A stretch of 64,000 nt of DNA from Acinetobacter tandoii DSM 14970 = CIP 107469 (GCF_000400735.1 NZ_KE007367.1:135146-199145), one strand, 5' to 3'; positions 33,961-43,896 are shown, counted from the stretch's first letter. Notes: a model not told the origin generated them from the letters alone. Numbers and translations: made by a program.

Positions 33961-36192
33961 ATGGCTGGTGGAAAGTCAAACATCATTTACACACTGACTG
34001 ATGAGGCGCCATTGTTGGCGACTTATTCGCTACTGCCGATCATTGAGACCTTTACTAAATCTGCTGGTGTAGAGATCGTTAAAACGGATATCTCTGTTGC
34101 CGCACGTGTTCTTGCAGAATTCTCTGAATGCCTAAAAGAAGAGCAAAAAGTGCCAGACAATCTTGCAGAACTAGGTCGTCTTACACAAGATCCTGATACA
34201 AACATCATCAAACTTCCAAACATCAGTGCATCTGTTGCGCAGTTAATAGCATGTATCAAAGAGCTTCAATCAAAAGGCTATGCGATTCCTGACTATCCTG
34301 AGAACCCAACAACAGAAGAAGAGAAAGCGATTAAAGCACGTTATGGTAAGTGCTTAGGTTCGGCTGTAAACCCTGTCTTACGTGAAGGTAACTCTGACCG
34401 CCGTGCGCCTGCTGCAGTAAAGAACTACGCTAAAAAACACCCGCACTCTATGAGCGAGTGGAAGCAATGGTCACAAACTCACGTTTCACACATGGAAGAA
34501 GGTGACTTCTATCATGGCGAAAAATCGATGACGCTTGATCGCGCGCGTAACGTCAAAATGGAATTGATCACCAAATCTGGTGAAACCATTGTACTTAAGC
34601 CAAAAGTTGCGCTTCAAGATGGCGAAATCATCGACTCTATGTTCATGAGCAAGAAAGCGCTTTGCGATTTCTATGAAAAAGAACTTGATGATTGTAAAGA
34701 AGCAGGCATTTTGTTCTCTTTACACGTAAAAGCAACCATGATGAAAGTTTCGCACCCGATCGTTTTCGGTCACTGTGTGAAAATTTACTACAAAGAAGCT
34801 TTTGAAAAACACGGTAAATTGTTCGATGAGCTTGGCATTAACGTAAACAACGGTATGGCAGGTCTTTATGAGAAGATTGCAACTTTACCGACGTCTTTAC
34901 GTGAAGAAATTATTGAAGATTTGCACGCTTGCCAAGAACACCGTCCTGCGTTAGCAATGGTTGATTCTGCTAAAGGTATCACTAACTTCCACTCACCAAA
35001 CGATGTGATTGTAGATGCTTCTATGCCTGCAATGATCCGTGGTGGCGGTAAAATGTGGGGCGCTGACGGCAAGCCTTACGACTGTAAAGCAGTAATGCCT
35101 GAGTCAACTTTCGCACGTATCTACCAAGAAATGATCAACTTCTGTAAGTGGAATGGTAACTTTGACCCACGTACTATGGGTACTGTACCAAACGTAGGTT
35201 TGATGGCGCAAAAAGCTGAAGAATACGGTTCACACGACAAAACTTTCGAAATTTCTGAAGCAGGTGTTGCAAACATCACTGACTTAGAAACTGGCGAAGT
35301 ATTGATGTCACAGAACGTAGAAGAAGGTGATATCTGGCGTATGTGTCAGGTGAAAGATGCACCAATTCGTGACTGGGTTAAACTTGCAGTAACACGTGCA
35401 CGTAACTCTGGTATGCCTGCAATCTTCTGGCTTGACCCGTACCGTCCACATGAAAATGAACTTATCAAGAAAGTACAAAAGTACTTGAAAGATCATGATA
35501 CAACTGGTCTTGATATTCAAATCATGTCACAAGTACGTGCAATGCGTTATACACTTGAACGTGTAGCGCGTGGTCTAGATACGATTTCTGTAACAGGTAA
35601 CATCTTACGTGACTACCTCACTGACTTGTTCCCAATTATGGAATTAGGCACTTCTGCGAAAATGTTGTCTATCGTGCCGTTAATGGCGGGCGGTGGTATG
35701 TACGAAACAGGTGCGGGTGGTTCAGCACCTAAACACGTACAACAGCTTGTAGAAGAAAACCACTTACGTTGGGATTCTTTAGGCGAGTTCCTTGCATTAG
35801 CGGTTTCTTTAGAAGAGCTAGGCATTAAAGAAAACAATGCTCAAGCAAAACTTCTTGCGAAAACTCTAGACCAAGCAACGGGTCAGTTACTTGACAACGA
35901 TAAGTCTCCATCACGTCGTACTGGTGAGTTGGATAACCGTGGTAGCCATTTCTATTTAGCGAAGTTCTGGGCTGAAGCTTTGGCTGCTCAGGATGAAGAC
36001 GCTGAGTTGAAAGCGAAATTTGCTCCACTTGCAAAAGCACTTGCAGAAAACGAAGACAAAATCGTTGCAGAGCTTGCGGCTGTTCAAGGTAAAGCTGCGG
36101 ACATCGGTGGTTACTACGCTGTAGATCCTGCGAAAGTAAATGCTGTAATGCGTCCTAGCGAAACTTTAAACGCAGCGCTTGCAGCAGTTTAA
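33961..36192 (+). CDS. icd: Monomeric NADP-dependent isocitrate dehydrogenase
   Basis: This large monomeric-type NADP isocitrate dehydrogenase has 743 residues, unlike the 45-kDa dimeric Icd. It catalyses oxidative decarboxylation of isocitrate to 2-oxoglutarate. Family landmarks are [20 protein letters not shown] at the start, [37 protein letters not shown] and [20 protein letters not shown]. Codon use is strongly biased, suggesting high expression. It has a long upstream region and a strong terminator. Acinetobacter species often also carry the dimeric form; it is not in this window. Confidence 0.95.
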   Translation: MAGGKSNIIYTLTDEAPLLATYSLLPIIETFTKSAGVEIVKTDISVAARVLAEFSECLKEEQKVPDNLAELGRLTQDPDTNIIKLPNISASVAQLIACIKELQSKGYAIPDYPENPTTEEEKAIKARYGKCLGSAVNPVLREGNSDRRAPAAVKNYAKKHPHSMSEWKQWSQTHVSHMEEGDFYHGEKSMTLDRARNVKMELITKSGETIVLKPKVALQDGEIIDSMFMSKKALCDFYEKELDDCKEAGILFSLHVKATMMKVSHPIVFGHCVKIYYKEAFEKHGKLFDELGINVNNGMAGLYEKIATLPTSLREEIIEDLHACQEHRPALAMVDSAKGITNFHSPNDVIVDASMPAMIRGGGKMWGADGKPYDCKAVMPESTFARIYQEMINFCKWNGNFDPRTMGTVPNVGLMAQKAEEYGSHDKTFEISEAGVANITDLETGEVLMSQNVEEGDIWRMCQVKDAPIRDWVKLAVTRARNSGMPAIFWLDPYRPHENELIKKVQKYLKDHDTTGLDIQIMSQVRAMRYTLERVARGLDTISVTGNILRDYLTDLFPIMELGTSAKMLSIVPLMAGGGMYETGAGGSAPKHVQQLVEENHLRWDSLGEFLALAVSLEELGIKENNAQAKLLAKTLDQATGQLLDNDKSPSRRTGELDNRGSHFYLAKFWAEALAAQDEDAELKAKFAPLAKALAENEDKIVAELAAVQGKAADIGGYYAVDPAKVNAVMRPSETLNAALAAV

Positions 36193-36226
36193 GTTGAGCA
36201 AAATCGGCTATTAGCCGATGATGTGA

Positions 36227-36256
36227 AAAAAGCCGATGCAAATGCATCGGCTTTTT
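36227..36256 (+). terminator. Terminator after icd
   Basis: AAAAAGCCGATGCA and TGCATCGGCTTTTT form a 14-bp perfect stem with an AA loop. A second small hairpin (ATCGGCT/AGCCGAT, 36203-36219) precedes it. Confidence 0.9.
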
Positions 36257-36344
36257 ATTTGTTTATATTCTAAACCTTAGAAATTTAACCTTTGCTTTAT
36301 TATTTAGCGGATTGTAGCTAATCATTAGATATTACATTATGTGC

Positions 36345-36475
36345 TTAACCTTCGGTACGAGCTACTTTTGTTTAGGCAAAAGTAGTCAAAACCATCGTCA
36401 TCTACTGAACTCGTCAAATGACATTTTTGATCGAGACTTCGCTGAAACAATAAATATTGTATGCTTCCTGCCTCG
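36345..36475. repeat. Possible interspersed repeat remnant
   Basis: The stretch contains CTACTTTTG/CAAAAGTAG as a 9-bp inverted repeat (36362-36385) followed by TCAAAACCATCGTC. From memory this resembles a dispersed intergenic sequence seen in Acinetobacter and other gammaproteobacteria. Base composition differs from both flanking genes. I cannot confirm copy number here. Confidence 0.35.
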
Positions 36476-36529
36476 AACAGCAGTAGAAGACATTGTCGTG
36501 TATCAGAATATTTTGTGAGATTTAAGAAA

Positions 36530-37240
36530 ATGAATAAGAAAAGTTTGATCTTCGGAGTTTTAGTTACCTTTATCTGGTTATTAGGAATTTATCTATTTAG
36601 CCGAAGCAATGGCTATTCTTTGCCTACTTCATTAAATGAATTGGGTGATTTTCTTGCTGGAATATTTGCACCAATCGCTTTCTTTTGGTTGATTTTAGGA
36701 TATATACAGCAAGGTAAGCAGTTAGATCAAAATACAACAGCATTAGAACAACAAGAAAAAGCATTACAACTTCAGATTGATGAGATGAAGGAGAGTGTTC
36801 AACAGCAAAAAGAATTAGCCACTATTCAAAAGCAGCAGTTTGATGCCCTCAACAAAGCGGTTAAGCCAATATTTGTGATTAGAGATAGTGGATTCACATA
36901 TTTTTCTCATCCTGATGGCAGTGATTTCCTAGTTGAAGTGAAGTTTAATCTGACAAATTTAGGTGGAGTAGCTAATACGCTTTATATTCGAAACAATATG
37001 AAAAAAGCCATATTTTATGTAGATCAAATTGCTGAAAAAGAAACTGTGGAAGTAAAATTAAATCTATATGAACTTGATTTAGATATTAATAATACGCAAC
37101 AAACTATGCTTGCTGAAATTGCGATTGATTTTGAGAATTTATATGCAGTGTATGAAAAATATAACTATGAAATATATATGCAAACTGAATTAGAAGAATT
37201 AGATCGTGAAGAAGTATGTCTCGTTTATAAGCGAGACTAA
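36530..37240 (+). CDS. Unknown membrane-anchored coiled-coil protein
   Basis: I do not recognise the family. The 236-residue product has two N-terminal membrane helices (about residues 5-24 and 42-62). A Gln/Glu/Lys-rich coiled coil follows (about 65-115), then a soluble beta-rich domain of about 115 residues ending EEVCLVYKRD. It resembles many small anchored proteins of phage- or defence-adjacent loci, but nothing specific can be claimed. I use ATG 36530 (MNKKSLIFG) because upstream in-frame codons read through a likely intergenic repeat. Confidence 0.6.
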   Translation: MNKKSLIFGVLVTFIWLLGIYLFSRSNGYSLPTSLNELGDFLAGIFAPIAFFWLILGYIQQGKQLDQNTTALEQQEKALQLQIDEMKESVQQQKELATIQKQQFDALNKAVKPIFVIRDSGFTYFSHPDGSDFLVEVKFNLTNLGGVANTLYIRNNMKKAIFYVDQIAEKETVEVKLNLYELDLDINNTQQTMLAEIAIDFENLYAVYEKYNYEIYMQTELEELDREEVCLVYKRD

Positions 37241-37286
37241 TTTATTAAATAAAGCCCACTGATGTGAGCTTTAATAAAATCAAATT

Positions 37287-38075
37287 TTAACGACCGCTAC
37301 GTCCACGACCACGTGGTGCTTTGGTATTTGGGCGTGTTGTACCGTTGGTCTTACGACGTGGTTTCTCACTTTCATCCATTTGCCAAATACGCTTTGTACC
37401 TGACTTTTTCACAGAACCATCTTTATTCTTACGAACCATAGGTTTGCCACCTGTACCACCTGGTTTTTTCACATAAGAACGTGAACGGTAAGGTTCTTCA
37501 GCAGGAATATTTTGAAAGTCAGGGTATAAAAGTGGCTCAATTTCTTTAGTTTCACCAGGTTGTAAACCCATTTGAACCAGATCAATTGCACCAATTTTAG
37601 TACGAATTAAACGTAAAGTTGGGAAACCAACCGCAGCAGTCATACGACGGACTTGACGGTTACGGCCTTCGCAAATTGAGATTTCGACCCAAGATGTAGG
37701 AACGGATGCGCGAAAACGTACAGGAGGATCACGATCCCATAACCATTCAGGTTGTTCAACCTTCGTTGCTTGGGCTGGTAGGGTCATCCCATCTTTTAAT
37801 TCAACACCTTTGCGAAGTTGCTCTAATGCTTCTTCGGTTATATCACCATCAAGTTGTACTAAATAAGTTTTGTACTTTTTGTTTGCAGGGTTGGTAATGT
37901 ATTGATTTAAACCACCGTGGTCAGTTAAAAAAACTAAGCCTTCAGAGTCCATATCAAGACGACCAGCCAAACGCAAAGTCGGATCATCTACAAAGTCAGA
38001 GATCGTCATATGGGCTTCGTCTTTACGAAACTGAGAGAGAACGTCATAAGGCTTGTTAAGAATGACTATTTTCAC
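37287..38075 (-). CDS. rluE: 23S rRNA pseudouridine synthase RluE with basic tail
   Basis: This RluE-type pseudouridine synthase modifies a uridine in 23S rRNA. It lacks the S4 domain of RluB and starts directly with ILNKPYDVLSQF. The catalytic Asp is in AGRLDMDSEGLVFLT, and EGRNRQVRRMTAAVGFPTLR is the conserved C-terminal motif. The final ~75 residues are a Lys/Arg/Gly-rich tail (ending PRGRGRSGR) that E. coli RluE lacks and that is probably disordered and RNA-binding. The start is GTG at 38075 with AGG upstream. Confidence 0.85.
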   Translation of the reverse strand: MKIVILNKPYDVLSQFRKDEAHMTISDFVDDPTLRLAGRLDMDSEGLVFLTDHGGLNQYITNPANKKYKTYLVQLDGDITEEALEQLRKGVELKDGMTLPAQATKVEQPEWLWDRDPPVRFRASVPTSWVEISICEGRNRQVRRMTAAVGFPTLRLIRTKIGAIDLVQMGLQPGETKEIEPLLYPDFQNIPAEEPYRSRSYVKKPGGTGGKPMVRKNKDGSVKKSGTKRIWQMDESEKPRRKTNGTTRPNTKAPRGRGRSGR

Positions 38076-38100
38076 TTTAACCTACTAGAAAATTTAAAAA

Positions 38101-38340
38101 ATTTGTTTGGACTTGCTTGTGTTACCCGTTTGATTACCCATTTTAGTGGGAGTAGGTAGGGAAGGGTAAAGAAAGGTCCACTAACTATATGGGGGCTACT
38201 ATATCAGATTTCGGCTTGAGCTCCTCAATTTTATTCTTCACATCTGATGTGTAATCCTCTTTGTTTCAAACCTTGGACATATTGGGTCAATGTTCGATTT
38301 CAGTTGCCCTACAACGGATGTTTAAGTTGAGCACATCATT
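38101..38340 (-). other. Possible insertion-sequence remnant
   Basis: The minus strand contains an open reading stretch KNKIEELKPKSDIVAPI ending at a stop. It is followed by AGCCCCCATATAGTTAGTGG, which has the look of an IS3/IS150-type terminal repeat. No intact transposase or second end is present. Frames are interrupted by stops, so at most this is a decayed fragment. The call rests on resemblance recalled by eye. Confidence 0.25.
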
Positions 38341-38478
38341 GATCCATTTTTTGTTAATGTTTTTAATGAAATATATTGTTGATGAAGTTGCATGACGATA
38401 AGAACTTATTGTTTATACATAAGATTATGAATTGATTAGTGAGTTTAAGCAGATTTCCTTAATTTATTTTCATTATGA

Positions 38479-39615
38479 TTAGGGGTCCAATCTCTCCGTC
38501 GAATTCATTTCATGTCGGACGCGACTAATCTGCTCATAGATGATTTTGCGCATTCGGTTTATACCTCCAAGTGGCTTATGTTCAGCCAAAGCATGCCAAG
38601 GTGTAAAAGAGAGGTTTTCACAAAATTTATTTTGCTCTGAGGTATCAAACACTTGCTTAGGAATATGAATCGTTGCCACCTTGTAGAAAGGAGCTTGGTC
38701 TTCTTTCCATTCAGTCATAGAATCTTCGACCGACATGGAAGTGGATGTTCGAGGTTGGACTAAAAACTCCATGCACGCATCGCTTTCTTGCAAACTCGTG
38801 CGGAGTGCCTCCCTTAAGAAGTCCCTGTTAGGTCTAGCAGGAATAGGGCTGACAATGGTCGAACAAGCTCGAGCAGAGTATTTTACCGCCTGACGATGAT
38901 CACCTAATCCCAATTGATAGGGCACCATAGACCAGTATCTGGTTTGTAATGGATTTGAAATTTTATTTCTAGTATTTAGGGCGATCCAAGTTCCTTTTGC
39001 TCCTAATGCAAAAGGAATATGCAGTTTTTTTAGAAATTTGTCACTATTGATATCTTGCATGAAGGACAGATAGCGAGCGGGGTCGTTTGCAAAAAAGACT
39101 GGATGGTTGATCATGATGAAATCTTGGGTGGAAGAATTTTCATCTGAGAGATTTTTACCAGAGACCTCTAAAAGCTTGATTGCCATGCCGCGTGCATCTT
39201 TCTTAATATCTGCCTGTTTAGCATTACTTGATCCATTAGAAAAACGAATCCATGCTTGATAAGTTTTCCCAGGAATGAAAACACCTTGAGCTAGGAGGGG
39301 AGGTAATGTTTCATTGACCTTAAATTCTGCGCGTATGCAACCATGAGCTTTGGGATGTGCATCACGTAGCGCGATGTCTGTGACATATTGTTTACGAATG
39401 GACATTTCAATAGTGTCTGCAATTTGCTTGGCCGTGGCAGCCTCATTTGGATAAAGACTTTCACTTAAACGGGGATCAATATTGGGGTAAATAAGCGCTT
39501 TCGAGGTATTCAGAACTACAGTTGGAGTGTTTGCAGACGCAATAGTGGTAACACTTATGAACAATACAGTGGGAAAAAGTAGGCCTAAGAGCTCAGGTCT
39601 TTTGAAAATAGGCAT
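38479..39615 (-). CDS. Secreted catalase-fold (y4iL-like) heme protein
   Basis: This 378-residue protein belongs to the catalase-related family that has the catalase heme fold but a shorter chain. A signal peptide ends SVTTIASA. The core contains KAHGCIRAEFKVNETLPP, AWIRFSNGSSNA, KDARGMAIKLL and QDFIMINHPVFFANDP, the typical order for this group. The C-terminal region includes HIPKQVFDT and a Leu-rich WHALAEHKPLGGINR. A GGAGG ribosome site precedes the ATG. It may act on peroxides in the periplasm; catalase activity is not certain for this subfamily. Confidence 0.8.
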   Translation of the reverse strand: MPIFKRPELLGLLFPTVLFISVTTIASANTPTVVLNTSKALIYPNIDPRLSESLYPNEAATAKQIADTIEMSIRKQYVTDIALRDAHPKAHGCIRAEFKVNETLPPLLAQGVFIPGKTYQAWIRFSNGSSNAKQADIKKDARGMAIKLLEVSGKNLSDENSSTQDFIMINHPVFFANDPARYLSFMQDINSDKFLKKLHIPFALGAKGTWIALNTRNKISNPLQTRYWSMVPYQLGLGDHRQAVKYSARACSTIVSPIPARPNRDFLREALRTSLQESDACMEFLVQPRTSTSMSVEDSMTEWKEDQAPFYKVATIHIPKQVFDTSEQNKFCENLSFTPWHALAEHKPLGGINRMRKIIYEQISRVRHEMNSTERLDP

Positions 39616-40349
39616 AGATTACCTCCTTGCTTAAAGTTGTTATTTTTGATTCTTAGCCTGATGACAGAAAATGATCTAGATTTATTCAATATATAGGATA
39701 ATCAGAATATCTGTGGTTTTTATTGATCGCTTCTTTTTTGAAAAACTTAATGTTGGTTTTTGAAAAAATGATAAAAATTTGAAAGTGTTCGGTGATGTCA
39801 TTATGTACCTGAGTATGTAGCAATAATAAAAGTGTGAGCTAATGAGAAAGAGTAAATTACTGAGTCAATTGTCATTTTTTTATTAAAAATCTGAATTTTA
39901 TGTACTTTAAGATCAGATAATATTCATTCCATTCTGCAGTGAAGATAATTTTATTCAGCTAAGGTTCTGGCTTTAGAAACATAGGGCATTATTTGATTTA
40001 TTTTGTACAACGAACATTTTATACGCTGTAGTTTTAGAGATTGATCATGTAGCTCTTCTTTGAGAAGGGGCGAAATCCTCTTGTGTAATCGCTTTAAATA
40101 CAGGATGAGCGACTTATTTTTTTTAGTTTTTTGTCTGCAACAAAGTCTTAATATTTAGAAAATTGAGCTATGGTTGCACCTGTGGTTATTTAATTCTTTT
40201 CAATTAACGATGAATAACAGTAAAAACACAATTTGAAAAAACAGTAATGCATTGTGCTTAAAAATAAAACAGTTTGTGAACAGACCATGTTTTGTGAAAT
40301 GTTCATAGTAGGTGCATATCCATAAAATGAATTTTGAGGATTAACCCCA
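39616..40349. other. Large gene-free gap
   Basis: About 730 bp, strongly AT-rich, between two divergent genes. A minus-strand open frame of about 57 codons near 39955-40135 has no start codon with a ribosome site, and I see no family match. No terminator or repeat stands out. Promoters for both neighbours must lie here. Confidence 0.35.
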
Positions 40350-40820
40350 ATGACAAATACAACAATTTTTGAAGCATTAAGACTAAGTCACGATAAGCAA
40401 AGAATGTTATCTGAACAATTAATTCAGACTTCGGGAGACACTGAAGAAAGACATGAGTTATTCAATGAATTAAAAAATGAATTGTTTGCACATTCAGTCG
40501 CAGAAGATAGATATCTTTATATTCCACTGATGATGACCGATTCAGGTCTTAACATCACCCGTCATGCATTAGCAGAACATCATGAGATGGATGAGTTGTT
40601 AGAGCAATTGAGCGAAACTGAGTTTAGCCATCCGAGTTGGTTGGTAATTGCAAAAAAATTATCTGAAAAAGTCCACCATCATTTAAATGAAGAGGAACAT
40701 GGCTTTTTTCAACAAGCAGGGAAAATTTTAGCTGAACAGCAAAAAACACAATTGGCTGAGCAATATTTGAAAGAATATAATAAATATTTGAACAAGGAAA
40801 AAGATAGTCTAACCAGTTGA
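40350..40820 (+). CDS. Hemerythrin HHE-domain protein
   Basis: This 156-residue cytoplasmic protein has one hemerythrin-like four-helix bundle. The iron-binding His/Glu residues appear in RLSHDKQRM, FAHSVAEDRYLY, LAEHHEMDEL and HHHLNEEEHGFF, in the expected order for a di-iron HHE domain. Such proteins are proposed to sense or store oxygen, nitric oxide or iron. GAGGA stands about 12 nt before the ATG. It follows a long gap and has no operon partner. Confidence 0.85.
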   Translation: MTNTTIFEALRLSHDKQRMLSEQLIQTSGDTEERHELFNELKNELFAHSVAEDRYLYIPLMMTDSGLNITRHALAEHHEMDELLEQLSETEFSHPSWLVIAKKLSEKVHHHLNEEEHGFFQQAGKILAEQQKTQLAEQYLKEYNKYLNKEKDSLTS

Positions 40821-40995
40821 TATGGGAGTGGATTTGTATAAATTGGCTCTATACGACAATTGATTTAAAAAAAAGGGATCTTTTAACAAATATTTTAAAT
40901 ATATCTTTAACCAAAGTATTGTAAATAGTTCTCAGTTTTGGCAGTATTAGCACAAGATTTAAAGCTGATAGTTCCCTGACTTGTTTTAAATTTTT

Positions 40996-41031
40996 AAAAG
41001 CCTACATGACTCATTTGTAGGCTTTTTTTTT
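40996..41031 (+). terminator. Intrinsic terminator, possible sRNA 3' end
   Basis: AAAAGCCTACA and TGTAGGCTTTT form an 11-bp stem with a 9-nt loop and a long T-run. It lies 175 bp after the hemerythrin gene, an unusual distance, and could end either its 3' UTR or a separate small RNA. Confidence 0.75.
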
Positions 41032-41199
41032 GCTCGAAAATTATGTTTTATAAATTTAGCGTGCAGTTTGGTCTCATCATAAAGTGACTTTAGCTATTAT
41101 TTAAGATTCTAGGTAATTTACAAGATAACCAAAATACCATTGGGAATTGTAGGACGCACCGTTAGAATTGAGTTAATTTAAAAAATTCAAATTATTAGA

Positions 41200-41763
41200 A
41201 TGAAGTCTCAACATCGAAGCATTAAAAATTTAGCGATATTGCTGCCTCTTAGTTGGATGTTATTGGCATGTAAACCACCTGTTTCAGGTGAGTCGACGGG
41301 TTGGAAATACCCTATTTTGCAGTTTCAATTGGCTCGTCAAAATCTCTCGACGCAATTACCTATGCCTGTTAAAGGCATTACCTCAGCACAAATAAATGAT
41401 ACATGGGGTGCTGCAAGAGGTCAGAATCGTAAACATGAAGGTATCGATATTTTTGCGAAACGAGGCACTGAAGTACTGAGTACAACGCAAGGAATCGTTG
41501 CTAAGGTTGGTTTAGATAGCTTAGGTGGCAAAGTTGTGTGGGTGATTGGTCCGGATTTAAGTCGACATTATTATGCGCATTTAGAGTCTTATGCTCCACA
41601 TTTAGAAGAGGGTGATTGGGTGGAGCAAGGCTCAGTACTGGGTTATGTGGGAAATACGGGCAATGCGAAAAACACACCACCACATTTACATTATGGTATT
41701 TATTTTACTGGGCAAGGGGCGGTGAATCCTTATCCATTTTTAAGCCATAAGCAGAGTTTATAA
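41200..41763 (+). CDS. M23-family (LytM-type) lipoprotein endopeptidase
   Basis: This exported lipoprotein of 187 residues has its lipobox at MLLAC (Cys24). The C-terminal M23 domain carries the zinc ligands in [11 protein letters not shown] (HxxxD) and [10 protein letters not shown] (HxH), plus [18 protein letters not shown]. This is the full catalytic set, so it should cleave peptidoglycan cross-bridges rather than act only as an activator. It acts in the periplasm, anchored to a membrane. Confidence 0.85.
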   Translation: MKSQHRSIKNLAILLPLSWMLLACKPPVSGESTGWKYPILQFQLARQNLSTQLPMPVKGITSAQINDTWGAARGQNRKHEGIDIFAKRGTEVLSTTQGIVAKVGLDSLGGKVVWVIGPDLSRHYYAHLESYAPHLEEGDWVEQGSVLGYVGNTGNAKNTPPHLHYGIYFTGQGAVNPYPFLSHKQSL

Positions 41764-41794
41764 AGGCATATTCTTCGTGTGTCAGGTCTGCAAG

Positions 41795-41940
41795 ATGATT
41801 GTTCAGATCGGATTACATGAAAGACAAGAACAGGTTTTGGGGCATGTTGAAAAAAACATTGCCCGATTTTTGACGATTATCCAATTTCTTTAGAATATCC
41901 AATTATTCTCAATACGGCCAATTTTGAAGGCCTGAAATAA
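41795..41940 (+). pseudogene. Frameshifted short coding remnant
   Basis: An ATG at 41795 opens MIVQIGLHERQEQVLGHVE and stops at 41893. A second frame continues with PIFDDYPISLEYPIILNTA and ends NFEGLK at a stop at 41938-41940. The junction is a run of seven A (about 41850-41856); one extra A would join both parts into a 49-residue peptide. No family is recognised. It could be a decayed gene or a sequencing error in a homopolymer. Confidence 0.35.
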
Positions 41941-41953
41941 AATATCTGCGCGC

Positions 41954-43153
41954 CTAATCTGTTATTTGTTTACTGTTTTGGCTGGTTTTTGCATGCGGGC
42001 GAGTAAACCAAAACAGTTGCAAAGTGCCGAGTAATAGTACCGCAGAGGCAATGCTAAATTGTTGATGATAAGACACACCAAAATGCTGCAAAGTGCTAAA
42101 ACTAATACCGCCGAGCAACTGAATAGTGGCAAAGCTGAGCGTTGCCATACTCCATAATTTTTTATATGCCAGACCGTACAATTGCAAAATGGTATAGGAG
42201 GTTAGGAAAACCACGGCAGGGTTAAGTAAACCTGTGAGGAAAGAAGATATAAAGGTAAAAATAGGCGAGAAGCTAAGTACAGCGATTAAAACTGCAAAAA
42301 TGTAGATGCTGTATAACACTTTAAGCGTGGCAAAATTCCCAAGTCTACGCGCCAAGACGTATGCACTATACGCTCCTAAAGCACTGCCCAGACCGTATAG
42401 AATCCAATTGAAATTAATCCAGAACAAATTCAAAACCAATACATGGCTTAAGTAATCAATCCAGAATAAAGAATGGGGAATATAGGCAAATGCACTACAG
42501 GCATAAGCAATTAATAAGCTGTAGTAAATGAAACCGACTCGATCTGATTGGGATTGTGTTGCTGGAATAGCTTGGAGTTGGGCTTGAAATGGACGTACCA
42601 GAAACCAGAGTAATGCACTTATGCCAAAGGCGAAAGCACATAAGATCAACCACGCAGTAGAAATTGTAATTCGGTCGAGATAGGGCATAAATAACGTGGC
42701 ACATAAAACCCCCAAGCCAATACCACTAAAACCAATAAAGTTGATTTTAAAGCGATGCTGTAAATCGCTACATTGTGCGACCACACTTGGGGACAGAATC
42801 ATCAGTAAGCCGCCACTGATGCCTGAAATAAAGCGCCATATTAAATACCAAATTTCTGAAAAACTGGAAAAGGCGCAAGCAAACAGACTGATTGAACCCA
42901 CAAAAGCAGCGCTAATGATATAGATTGGCATTTTAGGATTTTGCGGGATTTTCATTGCCCAGTAGGCACCGACTAAGTAGCCCAAAAGATTAGCACTGCC
43001 TAAAATACTGGCAAAGTTATGACTCCATTCGTAGGCTTCGCGTGTTGAAGGCAATAAAGCGGTATAGGAAAAGCGCAAAATGCCGATGCCCAAGCACATA
43101 CTCAAACAAAGAAATGCGCTGAGTTTGATGGTATTTGAGAACGTCCTGTTCAT
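41954..43153 (-). CDS. YbfB/YjiJ-family MFS transporter
   Basis: This major facilitator protein of 399 residues has about 12 membrane helices. The N-terminus MCLGIGILRFSYTALLPSTR is characteristic of the YbfB/YjiJ (MFS_4) group. A cytoplasmic loop separates the two halves near residues 190-210 (RPFQAQLQAIPATQSQSDR). No substrate is known for this subfamily. It is convergent with the M23 lipoprotein gene and has no operon partner. Confidence 0.85.
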   Translation of the reverse strand: MNRTFSNTIKLSAFLCLSMCLGIGILRFSYTALLPSTREAYEWSHNFASILGSANLLGYLVGAYWAMKIPQNPKMPIYIISAAFVGSISLFACAFSSFSEIWYLIWRFISGISGGLLMILSPSVVAQCSDLQHRFKINFIGFSGIGLGVLCATLFMPYLDRITISTAWLILCAFAFGISALLWFLVRPFQAQLQAIPATQSQSDRVGFIYYSLLIAYACSAFAYIPHSLFWIDYLSHVLVLNLFWINFNWILYGLGSALGAYSAYVLARRLGNFATLKVLYSIYIFAVLIAVLSFSPIFTFISSFLTGLLNPAVVFLTSYTILQLYGLAYKKLWSMATLSFATIQLLGGISFSTLQHFGVSYHQQFSIASAVLLLGTLQLFWFTRPHAKTSQNSKQITD

Positions 43154-43272
43154 ATAATTTGACTAATTGTTTAAAAAATATACTTGAACTATAAGGTGAA
43201 AAATCTAGAAAAACAATCGCTGACGTTTCACCTTTAGTCGAGCATCATTCAAGCTTAGGGAAGCTTAAAGTC

Positions 43273-43896
43273 TTAACTCTTGTTGGCATCAACAGCATCA
43301 CCTATGGTGTAGTAATGACCTCCCGCAACATGATGTACACTTTTCCATGATGGATCGGCTTCATGATAATACCAATGTCCATCACGAAACACGCGATCAT
43401 CTGCATAGGCTGCGACTACTTTTCCTATAAACAGATCATGTACTTGCTGATTATGCGGTTCAGGAATTAACTCACAAATCAGCCAAGCGGCACAACCTTC
43501 CACCATAGGTAAGTTAAAACCATCAAAGTGAAAAAGTGGAGTATGACAATGCTCAAGTTTAGCTGGGTCATCAAACTGGCTGATTGAGCCTAAGGCTTGT
43601 ACCAACTCAATTTGCTTTAAGGTGGGAACTTGTAGTGCAAAATAACCTGAACCTTCAATTAATTTTCGGGTTTTGGTGCTTTTATCCAGTACGACAGAGA
43701 CTTTGGCTGGAACCAACTCTAGCGCACATGCCCAAGCAGCAGTCATGACATTGGCTTCTTGTTCATGTTGTGCAGATACCAATACGGTTGGGCCATGATT
43801 GAGTAAACGATACGCCTTTGCCAGTTCGACAGGTTGAATGTGTGGATTTAACAGTTCAGCCATATTTAGATTCAATAACATTATTTTCTCGGACAT
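43273..43896 (-). CDS. Flavin reductase-domain protein
   Basis: This 207-residue cytoplasmic protein has an FMN-binding split-barrel domain of the flavin reductase family. Conserved parts include GPTVLVSAQHEQEANVMTAA near the start, STKTRKLIEGSGYFALQVPT and PMVEGCAAWLICELIPE. It is likely an NAD(P)H:flavin reductase or a flavoprotein with a related activity; partner oxygenases are not adjacent. It diverges from tcyP. Confidence 0.8.
   Translation of the reverse strand: MSEKIMLLNLNMAELLNPHIQPVELAKAYRLLNHGPTVLVSAQHEQEANVMTAAWACALELVPAKVSVVLDKSTKTRKLIEGSGYFALQVPTLKQIELVQALGSISQFDDPAKLEHCHTPLFHFDGFNLPMVEGCAAWLICELIPEPHNQQVHDLFIGKVVAAYADDRVFRDGHWYYHEADPSWKSVHHVAGGHYYTIGDAVDANKS

Noticed and set aside
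36461-36529. N-terminal extension of the coiled-coil protein gene
   Set aside because: It reads through the putative intergenic repeat, is Arg/Ser-rich and unlike a protein start; MNKKSL at 36530 begins the membrane helix properly.
39955-40135. Minus-strand open frame of about 57 codons in the hemerythrin upstream gap
   Set aside because: No start codon with a ribosome site, mixed frames, no protein-like pattern that persists.
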